From VBAS01 sp035318985 (lineage in GTDB: Bacteria > Bacteroidota > Bacteroidia > Chitinophagales > Chitinophagaceae): a stretch of 64,000 nucleotides of DNA. Made by a program: the position numbers and the translations under genes. Where the stretch lies: the NCBI GenBank assembly GCA_035318985.1, contig DATHDP010000147.1, positions 27,931-91,930 on the forward strand, read 5' to 3'. The stretch's first letter is position 1; each line of letters begins with the position of its first letter. This document shows positions 52,629-61,200 of the stretch, piece by piece. Under the pieces are notes generated by a model. It ran no database searches, was not told the origin of the DNA, and saw only the letters and a list, made by a program, of their open reading frames with translations.

Positions 52629-53555
52629 CTATACCTTTTTGTAATCTACTTTTTGCATCTTTCCTTCTGCTACAAGCTCTTTATGAATATTATCAAGAAT
52701 ACCATTTACAAACTGTCCACTTTGCGGCGTGCTGTATTCTTTGGCCAGGTCTATATATTCGTTAATGGTAACTTTTGGAGGTATCGTTTCAAAATAAAGA
52801 AATTCAGCTACTCCCATTTTCATTAAAATCATATCCAATAAAGCGATCCTTTCAGCATCCCAGTTTTTTAGTTTTGGAATAATAAGCGTTTGCAGGTGTT
52901 CGCTTTTTTCATGTACTGTTTTTAAAAGATTAATGGCGAAATCTTTTTTTTCACCACTGATCATTTCTTTAAAATCAGCACTACCCGATTTTTGTAAAAG
53001 GTTTACCAGCAATTGGATCACCATTTCGCCATCATCATCCCAATTAGAAAAATTCTCTTCTATATAAGAAGTAAAATTTTCATCCGCCAGCATCAATTTA
53101 TCCAATACGAATTCAAGTATTTCTTTTTCTTCTTTATTATCCCTGCCTTGCTTGCTGATATAGGTTTTATATTCTGGAGTCTCAGCAAGACGTAAATAAG
53201 TTCTCCGAAGCTGGTCTTTATTGATGGTGAGTTGAGGTTTGGTTTTCACCAATGCTTCTTTAAATGATGAGTCCTCCAGTATCCTCCACAATATTTTATT
53301 ACCCGATAGTTTAGTATTAACATGAAGGTCTTCAAAAGACGGAAGATGCTTGCCTGACCGCTGATGAGAATCTGTTTCTGCATAGCGACATACTTCAGTT
53401 AAAAAATACGTGAGGTGAACTAGAAGCTGGCGGGTTTGGTCAAAATGGTTTTGGAGGATCTTTTGCGGTTCTCCTGGTTTTATATCTGATTCAAGGGTAG
53501 ATAGGTTATATAACGTCTGCATCACTTTTACCCGGATATTTCTTCTGCTGATCAT
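52629..53555 (-). CDS. nusB: transcription antitermination factor NusB, long Bacteroidota form
   Basis: NusB joins NusE (S10) and boxA RNA in antitermination of rRNA operons. It is 308 residues from the ATG at 53555 (MISRRNIRVKVMQTLYNLST); upstream frame ATGs add a segment not seen in the family. The usual ~140-residue NusB domain is C-terminal (~165-308: NLLKTVHEKSEHLQTL, WDAERIALLDMILMKMGVAE, PPKVTINEYIDLAKEYSTPQ, SGQFVNGILDNIHKEL), behind a Bacteroidota-specific helical N-terminal extension. It is divergent from rplK. TATCTTCG at 53579-53586 (minus) is a candidate -7 box. Confidence 0.93.
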   Translation of the reverse strand: MISRRNIRVKVMQTLYNLSTLESDIKPGEPQKILQNHFDQTRQLLVHLTYFLTEVCRYAETDSHQRSGKHLPSFEDLHVNTKLSGNKILWRILEDSSFKEALVKTKPQLTINKDQLRRTYLRLAETPEYKTYISKQGRDNKEEKEILEFVLDKLMLADENFTSYIEENFSNWDDDGEMVIQLLVNLLQKSGSADFKEMISGEKKDFAINLLKTVHEKSEHLQTLIIPKLKNWDAERIALLDMILMKMGVAEFLYFETIPPKVTINEYIDLAKEYSTPQSGQFVNGILDNIHKELVAEGKMQKVDYKKV

Positions 53556-53742
53556 CTTTAAGAACTGTTTGGGCAGCGAAGATAAGTTAATCATCAAGCC
53601 GTTTGTATTAATATGTTTTTTTCACAGCCAATATTTTTATTCACAATTCATTTTTAAAAACTAAAAATTGAATCGCAAAAGTTTGAACAACAACGTTCAA
53701 AATATTTTTTTTAAAAGCTTTAGAAAGTTACTTCATTGACCC

Positions 53743-53750
53743 TATCTTTG
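53743..53750 (+). promoter_or_regulatory. -7 promoter box of the rplKAJL operon
   Basis: TATCTTTG, a perfect TAnnTTTG, 107 bp upstream of rplK. A TTTA at ~19 bp further upstream fits a -33 element. Confidence 0.65.
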
Positions 53751-53774
53751 CCGCCCAAATAAGTTCTTAGATAT

Positions 53775-53826
53775 TCGCAATTGCGAGTTGACGAATTTGG
53801 AAGACCAAGTAGTTCACGAAATGAAC
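53775..53826 (+). promoter_or_regulatory. structured leader of rplK
   Basis: The leader contains the perfect palindrome TCGCAATTGCGA (53775-53786) and a GTTCA/TGAAC hairpin (53812-53826) with a CGAAA loop. Since L1 autoregulates L11-L1 operons in other bacteria by binding the leader, this is a candidate site for that control; I cannot confirm an L1-type fold. Confidence 0.35.
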
Positions 53827-53857
53827 GGTCGCTATTACCAATAAATCAAAAAAAGAA

Positions 53858-54301
53858 ATGGCAAAAGAAGTCTCTGGCTTTGTTAAGCTTCAGTGCAAGG
53901 GTGGCCAGGCCAATCCTGCACCTCCGATCGGTCCTGCTTTAGGTTCCAAGGGTATCAATATCATGGAATTCTGTAAGCAATTCAATGCCCGCACACAGGA
54001 CAAAATGGGCAAAGTGCTTCCCGTATTAATTACAGTTTATACAGACAAAAGTTTTGATTTTGTTATCAAGACACCTCCTGCATCTATTCAACTGCTTGAG
54101 GCTGCAAAATTGCAAAGTGGTTCAAAAGAATCTAACCGTGTGAAAGTCGGCAAGGTTAATTGGACACAGGTTGAGGCAATCGCAAAAGATAAAATGCCTG
54201 ACCTGAACTGCTTTACAGTTGAAAGCGCCATGAAAATGGTTGCAGGTACAGCACGGAGCATGGGAATTACAGTAGATGGTAAAGCTCCCTGGGAAAATTA
54301 A
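53858..54301 (+). CDS. rplK: 50S ribosomal protein L11
   Basis: L11 is the GTPase-centre protein of the large subunit, binding helices 43-44 of 23S rRNA. The 147-residue protein shows VKLQCKGGQANPAPPIGPAL (~7-26) with the Pro switch region, GINIMEFCKQFNART (~34-48), FDFVIKTPPAS and the C-terminal RNA-binding MPDLNCFTVESAMKMVAGTA. It opens the L11-L1-L10-L12 operon. The leader AATAAATCAAAAAAAGAA is A-rich with no Shine-Dalgarno. nusG and secE, which usually precede it, are absent. Confidence 0.98.
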   Translation: MAKEVSGFVKLQCKGGQANPAPPIGPALGSKGINIMEFCKQFNARTQDKMGKVLPVLITVYTDKSFDFVIKTPPASIQLLEAAKLQSGSKESNRVKVGKVNWTQVEAIAKDKMPDLNCFTVESAMKMVAGTARSMGITVDGKAPWEN

Positions 54302-54327
54302 TCGGTGAAAAATTAAAACGAATCACA

Positions 54328-55023
54328 ATGGCATTTATCAGTAAAAAAAGAAAAACAGTTCAGTCAAAAGTTGACGGAGCTAAACAATATAGCCTGAAAG
54401 AAGCATCTTCATTGGTCAAGCAAGTAACCACTTGCAAATTTGATGCATCTGTTGATCTGCATATCCGTTTAGGAGTTGATCCTAAAAAAGCAGACCAGGC
54501 GATCCGTGGTACAGTAACATTACCACATGGTACAGGTAAAACAAAAAAGGTATTGGTGCTTTGCACACCCGATAAAGAAGAAGCAGCAAGAGCAGCGGGT
54601 GCAGATTATGTAGGTCTTGATGAATTTGTAACAAAGATCGAAGGTGGTTGGGTTGATGTTGATGTTATCATCGCAACACCCCAAGTGATGCCGAAGATCG
54701 GTAAGTTGGGTAAAATATTAGGCCCAAGAAACTTGATGCCAAATCCTAAAACCGGAACTGTAAGCAATGACGTAGCTGCTGCCGTTAATGAAGTAAAAGG
54801 CGGTAAGATCGCTTTCAAAATTGATAAAGCTGGAATTATCCACGCATCGATTGGTCGAGTAAGTTTTGCTCCGGAAAAAATTGCAGAAAATAGCCAGGAG
54901 TTATTAAATGCGATCATTAAAGCAAAACCATCTTCATCTAAAGGAACTTACCTGAGAGGTGTTAGTATGGCAAGCAGCATGAGTCCTGGTATTTCTATTG
55001 ACACAAAAGGATTTGTTCATTAA
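54328..55023 (+). CDS. rplA: 50S ribosomal protein L1
   Basis: L1 forms the mobile stalk at the E site and is a translational repressor of its own operon in many bacteria. The 231-residue protein has the usual two-domain pattern: LHIRLGVDPKKADQAIRGTV (~46-65), VIIATPQVMPKIGKLGKILG (~114-133), PRNLMPNPKTGTVS (~134-147) and KGTYLRGVSMASSMSPGI near the C-terminus. It lies 26 bp after rplK. A CCCCTTAAAGGGG hairpin follows eight bases after its stop. Confidence 0.98.
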   Translation: MAFISKKRKTVQSKVDGAKQYSLKEASSLVKQVTTCKFDASVDLHIRLGVDPKKADQAIRGTVTLPHGTGKTKKVLVLCTPDKEEAARAAGADYVGLDEFVTKIEGGWVDVDVIIATPQVMPKIGKLGKILGPRNLMPNPKTGTVSNDVAAAVNEVKGGKIAFKIDKAGIIHASIGRVSFAPEKIAENSQELLNAIIKAKPSSSKGTYLRGVSMASSMSPGISIDTKGFVH

Positions 55024-55029
55024 ACCCAC

Positions 55030-55050
55030 AACCCCTTAAAGGGGCTTTTG
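55030..55050 (+). repeat. CCCCTTAAAGGGG hairpin between rplA and rplJ
   Basis: CCCC/GGGG around TTAAA with a following CTTTTG and A-rich tail. It is like the palindrome TCCCCTAAAGGGGA at 39930 and looks like a dispersed repeat. It lies within the L11-L12 transcript, where it may pause or process the RNA. Confidence 0.55.
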
Positions 55051-55087
55051 AAAAAAAATAATTTTCGAGAAGTCAAAATTTATAAAA

Positions 55088-55609
55088 ATGACTAAAGATC
55101 AAAAAAACGAAGTAATTGAACTGCTGAAAGGCAAGTTCTCTCAATACAACAACTTTTATGTTACTGACACAGAATCGTTGTCTGTAGCACAGATCGTAAA
55201 GCTTCGCCGTGCTTGTTTCAACAAACAAGTTGAAATGAAAGTGGCAAAGAATACATTGATCAAAAAAGCAATGGAATCATTGGATGCAGAACGTTATGCG
55301 GGTGTTTATGATTCACTTCATAAAGTAACTGCATTGATGTTTTCAGAAAACCCGAAAGATCCTGCTTTGATCATTAGCTCTTTCCGTAAAGAGAGTAAAG
55401 GTGAGATGCCTGTATTAAAAGCAGCTTTCATCAATGGAGATGTATATATGGGTAACGATCAATTAGCTTCTTTAGTTAAGATCAAAACGAAGAATGAATT
55501 GATCGGTGAAGTAATTGGTTTGTTGCAATCACCGGCGAAGAGAGTTATTGCGGCGTTGCTGCATAATGCAGAGAAGAAGGGTGAAGTAGCAGTAGCTCCA
55601 GCGGAGTAA
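55088..55609 (+). CDS. rplJ: 50S ribosomal protein L10
   Basis: L10 is the base of the ribosomal stalk and binds several L12 dimers through its C-terminal helix. The 173-residue protein has LKGKFSQYNNFYVTDTESLS (~13-32), MKVAKNTLIKKAMESL (~52-67), and the C-terminal L12-binding helix (SPAKRVIAALLHNAEKKGEV). The length is normal. It is separated from rplL by 127 bp holding two hairpins, more than the usual few tens of bases. Confidence 0.97.
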   Translation: MTKDQKNEVIELLKGKFSQYNNFYVTDTESLSVAQIVKLRRACFNKQVEMKVAKNTLIKKAMESLDAERYAGVYDSLHKVTALMFSENPKDPALIISSFRKESKGEMPVLKAAFINGDVYMGNDQLASLVKIKTKNELIGEVIGLLQSPAKRVIAALLHNAEKKGEVAVAPAE

Positions 55610-55624
55610 TTAGGTAATTAGTCA

Positions 55625-55704
55625 ATGTGCTAGAGAGTACATTGCATATTATAAAAAACAATTTTTTTAATCATCCGTCGGATTTCTCCTGATAGCTATC
55701 GGGA
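55625..55704 (+). promoter_or_regulatory. two hairpins between rplJ and rplL
   Basis: First: AATGTGCT pairs with AGTACATT around AGAG (55625-55644). Second: TCCTGATAGCTATCGGGA (55687-55704), nearly a perfect palindrome. Both lie in the transcript between L10 and L12, where the L12 stoichiometry (four or more per L10) must be set. The second resembles palindromes dispersed in Bacteroidota. Confidence 0.5.
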
Positions 55705-55736
55705 CGGAATAAGAAGACGGGAAAAATTTAAATCAA

Positions 55737-56111
55737 ATGGCAGACGTAAAAGCATTAGCAGAAGGCCTTGTAGCCTTAACAGTAAAAGAAGTACAGGAAC
55801 TAGCTGACTTCTTAAAATCAGAATACGGAATTGAACCAGCTGCAGCAGCAGTAGTTGTTAGCAGTGGTGGTGATGGCGGTGCAGCAGCAGTTGAAGAAAA
55901 AACTGCATTCAATGTAGTTTTGAAACACGGTGGCGCATCTAAACTTAACGTTGTTAAGATCGTTAAAGAGCTTACAGGTTTAGGTTTGAAAGAAGCAAAA
56001 GACCTGGTTGACGGCGCACCTAAGAACATCAAAGAAGGAATTTCTAAAGTAGAAGCTGAAGAAATTGCAAACAAGCTGAAAGAAGCTGGAGCTGATGTTG
56101 AGATCGCTTAA
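55737..56111 (+). CDS. rplL: 50S ribosomal protein L7/L12
   Basis: L7/L12 forms the flexible stalk that recruits elongation factors. The 124-residue acidic protein has an N-terminal dimerisation domain (LVALTVKEVQELADFLKSEY, ~11-30), an Ala/Gly/Val-rich hinge (~35-55: AAAVVVSSGGDGGAAAV) and the globular C-terminal domain with VVLKHGGASKLNVVKIVKEL and LGLKEAKDLVDGAPKNIKEG. It ends the ribosomal-protein operon at the terminator 56135-56162. Confidence 0.98.
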   Translation: MADVKALAEGLVALTVKEVQELADFLKSEYGIEPAAAAVVVSSGGDGGAAAVEEKTAFNVVLKHGGASKLNVVKIVKELTGLGLKEAKDLVDGAPKNIKEGISKVEAEEIANKLKEAGADVEIA

Positions 56112-56134
56112 TCTCTTACTGATAATAATTTTAG

Positions 56135-56162
56135 AACCCTTCGCAGTGCGGAGGGTTTTTTG
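56135..56162 (+). terminator. terminator after rplL
   Basis: AACCCTTCGC pairs with GCGGAGGGTT (one T-G pair) around AGT, followed by TTTTT. It separates the L11-L12 operon from rpoB, which elsewhere is usually read from the same transcript. Confidence 0.85.
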
Positions 56163-56235
56163 TTTAAGATTAGTCATAGACTTGCAGGAAAGTTTTTTAT
56201 AACTTTAGAATAGATTAACCATCCAGTGAACTTTT

Positions 56236-56988
56236 ATGAGTAAACGGCTTATCATTTTATTTTCTTTTGTATTATTTGTTCATTCCTCATTTGGACAAGA
56301 GAAAGTAGATTGGGCAAAATATGACTGTGCGGCATTTAAGGAGGATACGACACGTGGATTTATCAGTACAGCATATTATACGAAAGCAGATTGTGCTCCC
56401 TTCTCTGATATCACAAAATCTGATGCAATTTTTGAGTTAAGAGTGGTTCCTACAAGTAAAGTTCTGTTGTACAGTAATCGACCTATTAGCATTTTTCAAT
56501 TTTATAAAGACTCAGCTATCTTGGCAGAATATTATAGAGATACAGATACAGCGTTTGAAAATTTCAGAAAACAATATAGAGATTCTTCTAATGAAGCTTT
56601 TGCGAAGGGAGTAACTCCGTTATTGGAAAAGAATTGCGGGATTAATTGGAGAGTAAATAAAAAAAATCTTTCACAAAGTGAGGCTTCGAAAATAATTGAA
56701 GATCTTTCACAAATGAATCTCTTCACGATAGATACAGATAGTGAAATCGAAGCTATTGAGAAAAGAATAAATAACGACGCCAGGTACTCGGCTGTTTTAA
56801 AAACCCATCAACTTAATAAGGGGCCAGTTAATTACAGATATTCAGTCTCTTTGGAAATTAAGTATAAAAATAAGTATAGGGTATTTTTAACCGGAGGAAT
56901 ATATTATTATTATGATATCGACAATAGAATGCAAGATATCGGGGGATTTATAATAGGAGCCGAACTTCTTAAATATTTAAAACCTTAA
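56236..56988 (+). CDS. exported hypothetical protein between rplL and rpoB
   Basis: I do not recognise this 250-residue protein. It has a signal peptide (SKRLIILFSFVLFVHSSFGQ, cleaved ~21) followed by a soluble, charged domain with cysteines at DCAAFKEDTT, DCAPFSD and NCGINWRVN that could form disulfides. The C-terminal part is Tyr-rich (GGIYYYYDIDNRM) and ends in FIIGAELLKYLKP. There is no lipobox or sorting domain, so it is probably periplasmic. It lies between rplL and rpoB, interrupting the usual order. Confidence 0.75.
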   Translation: MSKRLIILFSFVLFVHSSFGQEKVDWAKYDCAAFKEDTTRGFISTAYYTKADCAPFSDITKSDAIFELRVVPTSKVLLYSNRPISIFQFYKDSAILAEYYRDTDTAFENFRKQYRDSSNEAFAKGVTPLLEKNCGINWRVNKKNLSQSEASKIIEDLSQMNLFTIDTDSEIEAIEKRINNDARYSAVLKTHQLNKGPVNYRYSVSLEIKYKNKYRVFLTGGIYYYYDIDNRMQDIGGFIIGAELLKYLKP

Positions 56989-57006
56989 GCAGATAAATAA
57001 TCGATT

Positions 57007-57984
57007 TCACAATGTTAGATACGGCGCAATCTTCTTATAAATCTCATCCGTCACAACCATTACTTTTTTAATTTCTTCTACTTTAGAAAAAGCGCCATGC
57101 TCATTTCTGTAAGAAACAATCGGATTTGCTAAGCTGTATTTGATATAAGGATGAGCTTTCATTTCATCAACAGTTGCGGTATTGATATTTATTCTTTTTA
57201 CTGAGGGGTTATCAAGTTTCAGCCATTGTTTTATTTTTTGAAAAGTTGAATCAGGCAAACCGTAAGTTTCTCCAATCTGTTCTATTGAATAAAAGCCACC
57301 GAGTTTTTCTCTGAATGTTACAATTCTTGCTGCGAGTTTACTACCGATACCAGGTAAAGAAATAAAAGCAGTTGTATCGGCATTGTTTACATCAATGATT
57401 GAGTAGCGAGCAGCATAAGTTTTTGATGGTTGTATTTCATCTTTTGCTACTGAAGAAACAAAAGCCTCATTTGTTTTTGGGGAATTCGATCCAATTTTAA
57501 TATAAGGCTTGAGTCTTTCATATTCATCACTATGCAGGCCATAAATTTTTTGCAAGTCCTCTGGTTTATAAAAATGTCCGTCTTTACTCCGATAGTTTTC
57601 AATTGTCTTAATTGTTTTATCTCTTAATCCTAATCTCTTCCATTCAGGTTCTGTAATTGTATTGGGATCAAAATAAAAGAGCTCGCCTTTTATGATGTCG
57701 TTTTCGTTGTAACTAGATTTTCTTTTGTCATATTGATAAGCATAGGCATTTTCGTTTTCATTTTTTTGATAATCATTGTCAGCAGAGTCCTGAACTTTTA
57801 TTTCTGATCGTTTAACCGCTGCCATCCATGCAGTATCAATCTTAACTGGTCGGTTTCTGGAAGTTTTTGAAAGAATATCCGGCAAAAAGAGGGTAAATAG
57901 AATCACACTAACAACTGTCAGAATCCCTATTCTTTCTTTTCGGGTAAACGCCAGGTAATCTTTTATGAATTCACCCCATTTCAC
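57007..57984 (-). CDS. membrane-anchored helix-hairpin-helix (ComEA-like) protein
   Basis: A 325-residue protein with one N-terminal transmembrane helix (IGILTVVSVILFTLFLPDIL, ~18-37), a charged linker to ~95 and three helix-hairpin-helix units of the ComEA type: KRLGLRDKTIKTIENYRS (~111-128), ISLPGIGSKLAARIVTFRE (~208-226) and HPYIKYSLANPIVSYRNE (~273-290). Such domains bind DNA non-specifically. ComEA carries DNA to the uptake channel in competence, but the fuller three-unit form in Bacteroidota has not been tested to my knowledge. It is antisense to its ribosomal neighbours. Confidence 0.85.
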   Translation of the reverse strand: MKWGEFIKDYLAFTRKERIGILTVVSVILFTLFLPDILSKTSRNRPVKIDTAWMAAVKRSEIKVQDSADNDYQKNENENAYAYQYDKRKSSYNENDIIKGELFYFDPNTITEPEWKRLGLRDKTIKTIENYRSKDGHFYKPEDLQKIYGLHSDEYERLKPYIKIGSNSPKTNEAFVSSVAKDEIQPSKTYAARYSIIDVNNADTTAFISLPGIGSKLAARIVTFREKLGGFYSIEQIGETYGLPDSTFQKIKQWLKLDNPSVKRININTATVDEMKAHPYIKYSLANPIVSYRNEHGAFSKVEEIKKVMVVTDEIYKKIAPYLTL

Positions 57985-58099
57985 AGCAAGAAATTTGATT
58001 TAAGGTATAAGAACTTTCGAGGTCAGGAAATTCCCATTTCGTGGTACTCTGGTCGGGTTTTTGTTAGCAAACTTTTCTTGGTTGGATAGTTTAAATCCT

Positions 58100-58107
58100 T
58101 ACCTTTG
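58100..58107 (+). promoter_or_regulatory. -7 promoter box of rpoB
   Basis: TACCTTTG matches TAnnTTTG, 145 bp upstream of the rpoB start codon. It shows that rpoBC has its own promoter here. Confidence 0.55.
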
Positions 58108-58171
58108 CCATCCTTTTTATTTAGCGCTAATATTTTGACGGCCCAAATCATGATTAAATAGCTGATTGTCA

Positions 58172-58202
58172 CGGGATTTTCTTTTAAGTTAGAAAATGCC
58201 CG
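58172..58202 (+). promoter_or_regulatory. hairpin in the rpoB leader
   Basis: CGGGATTTTC pairs with GAAAAT and CCCG (one bulged G) around a ten-base loop. It lies between the promoter box and rpoB without a T-run, so it is a candidate attenuator or autoregulatory site rather than a terminator. Confidence 0.45.
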
Positions 58203-58252
58203 AATGTGATTTGTGTCCCCCGTCGAAAAACTAAAAAACCGGTTTTACAGAT

Positions 58253-61200
58253 ATGTCTTCAACAAAAATGAATCACAGGGTAGATTTCGGTAAAATCAAA
58301 CATCTCGCAGATGCCCCTGACTTGCTCGACATCCAGATCGCATCTTTCAAAGAATTTTTCCAGTTGGAAACAACTCCGGATAAAAGAAACATTGAAGGTT
58401 TGTTCAGGGTGTTCAAAGAAAATTTTCCTATTACGGATACCCGCAACATTTTCGTGCTGGAATTCCTAGATTATTTTATTGATCCTCCACGTTACACCAT
58501 CGAAGAATGTATGGAAAGAGGGTTGACTTACGCAGTTCCTCTTAAAGCCAAACTTCGTTTGAGCTGTAATGATGAGGAACACGTCGATTTCCAGACCATC
58601 GTTCAGGATGTGTTCCTGGGTAACATTCCTTACATGACACCAAGAGGTACTTTCGTTATCAATGGTGCTGAAAGGGTTGTTGTTTCCCAGTTACATCGTT
58701 CACCTGGAGTATTTTTTGGTCAGTCTGTTCACCCGAATGGAACCAAGATCTACTCTGCAAGGGTAATTCCTTTCAAAGGTGCGTGGATGGAATTTGCAAC
58801 AGACATCAACAACGTCATGTATGCTTACATCGATCGTAAGAAAAAATTCCCTGTAACTACACTTCTTCGTTCTATCGGTTATGAAACTGATAAGGACATT
58901 CTTGAATTATTCGGAATGGCCGATGAAGTAAAAGGTGATAAAAAAACTCTGTCAAAATATGTTGGCCGTCGCTTGGCTGCCCGTGTATTGAGAAGCTGGG
59001 TTGAAGATTTCGTTGATGAAGATACCGGTGAAGTAGTTTCAATTGAAAGAAACGAGATCGTTCTTGAACGTGACTCTGTTCTTGATGAAGAAGCTATCAA
59101 CATGATCACTGAAATGGATGTGAAGAGTGTTTTCATCCAGAAAGAAGATGTAGGTGGTGACTATGCGATCATTTATAATACTTTAAATAAAGATACTTCG
59201 AACAGTGAATTGGAAGCTGTGCAACATATCTATCGCCAGTTGCGTGGAACTGATGCGCCGGATAATGAAACTGCCCGTGGTATCATTGATAAATTATTCT
59301 TCAGTGATAAGCGTTATGATCTTGGTGAAGTAGGTCGTTATAAAATTAACCGCAAACTGAACCTTGATGTACAGCTTAAGCAAAAGACATTAACAAAAGA
59401 AGATATAATCGAGATCATCAAATATCTCGTTCGCCTTACCAATGGTAAAGCAGAGATAGATGATATTGATCACCTGAGCAATCGTCGTGTTCGCACAGTA
59501 GGCGAGCAGTTGTATGCTCAGTTTGGTGTTGGTCTTGCACGTATGGCAAGAACGATCCGCGAAAGAATGAACGTAAGAGATAACGAGGTGTTTACTCCAG
59601 TTGATCTGATCAATGCGAGAACTCTTTCTTCAGTTATCAATTCATTCTTTGGAACATCACAGTTGTCTCAGTTCCTTGATCAGACTAATCCATTAAGTGA
59701 GATCACTCACAAACGTCGTATCTCAGCACTCGGGCCAGGTGGTTTAAGCCGGGAAAGAGCAGGCTTCGAGGTTCGTGACGTACACTACTCTCACTATGGT
59801 CGTTTGTGTACTATTGAAACACCAGAAGGTCCGAACATCGGTCTTATCTCTACGCTTTGCGTACATGCTAAGATCAATGAGATGGGCTTTATTGAAACAC
59901 CTTATCGTAAAGTTGAAAACGGTAAAGTGAATATGAAGCTTCTTACTTTCCTTAGTGCAGAAGAAGAAGATTCAGCGAAGATTGCCCAGGCAAACTCTCC
60001 GCTTGATGAAAGTGGAAGTTTTAAAGAGGAGAAAGTTGTAAGCCGTGAGACTGGTGACTTCCCAATTCTTGATAAGAATGATGTAGAATATATGGACGTT
60101 GCGCCAAACCAGATCGTAGGTTTGAGTGCTTCATTGATTCCGTTCCTTGAGCATGATGATGCTAACCGTGCATTGATGGGATCAAACATGCAACGCCAGG
60201 CAGTACCGCTTATTCGTCCTGATGATCCTATTGTAGGAACAGGTCTTGAAGGTAAAGCTGCACGTGATGCAAGAATTCAAATACACTCTGAAGGCGAAGG
60301 TGTAGTTGAGTTTGTTGATGCCAATGAAATTCATGTTCGTTATGAACGTGATGAAATGGATAGATTGGTAAGTTTCGAAGATGATCTTAGGATTTACAGA
60401 CTTACCAAATTCATCAAGACAAACCAGGAAACTTCTATTAATCTTAAGCCTGCTGTTAGGAAAGGACAGAGAGTTAGAAAAGGTGATTTTTTAACGGAAG
60501 GATATGCAGTAAAAGATGGCGAGTTGGCATTGGGTAAAAATCTGAAAGTGGCATTCATGCCATGGAAGGGTTACAACTTCGAAGATGCGATCGTTATCAG
60601 TGAAAGAGTGGTAAAAGAAGATATGTTTACTTCTGTTCATATTTCTGAATATGAATTGGAAGTTCGTGATACTAAATTGGGAGAAGAAGAATTGACCCCT
60701 GATATTCCTAACGTTTCTGAAGAAGCAACTAAAGATCTTGATGAGAATGGTATCATTCGCATCGGGGCACAAGTAAAAGAAGGTGATATCATCATTGGTA
60801 AGATCACACCGAAAGGTGAAAGCGATCCTACTCCAGAAGAAAAACTTCTTCGTGCGATCTTTGGTGATAAAGCAGGTGATGCAAAAGATGCTTCTTTGAA
60901 AGCACCAAATGGTGTGGAAGGTGTTGTGATCGGTAAAAAACTTTTCCAAAGAGCTAAGAAAGATAAGAACTCAAAGATCCGTGAGAAGGCAGCACTTGAA
61001 AAACTCGAGAGAATGCACGAGAAGAATGAAACTGATCTTAAAGAGTTATTGCTGGATAAGCTTCAGCAGTTATTGAGAGATAAATCAAGTACTGGTGTTA
61101 CCAACAACTTTGGTGAGGTGCAGATCGGTAAGAGTGCAAAATTCAACCAAAAGAATCTTGCTACTCTCGATTATGCAAACGTGAATCCTCTTGGTTGGAC

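Noticed and set aside
57007..57984. A competence operon around the helix-hairpin-helix gene
   Set aside because: No comEC, comF or pilus gene is nearby. The gene is isolated and antisense to its neighbours, so only a DNA-binding fold is claimed.
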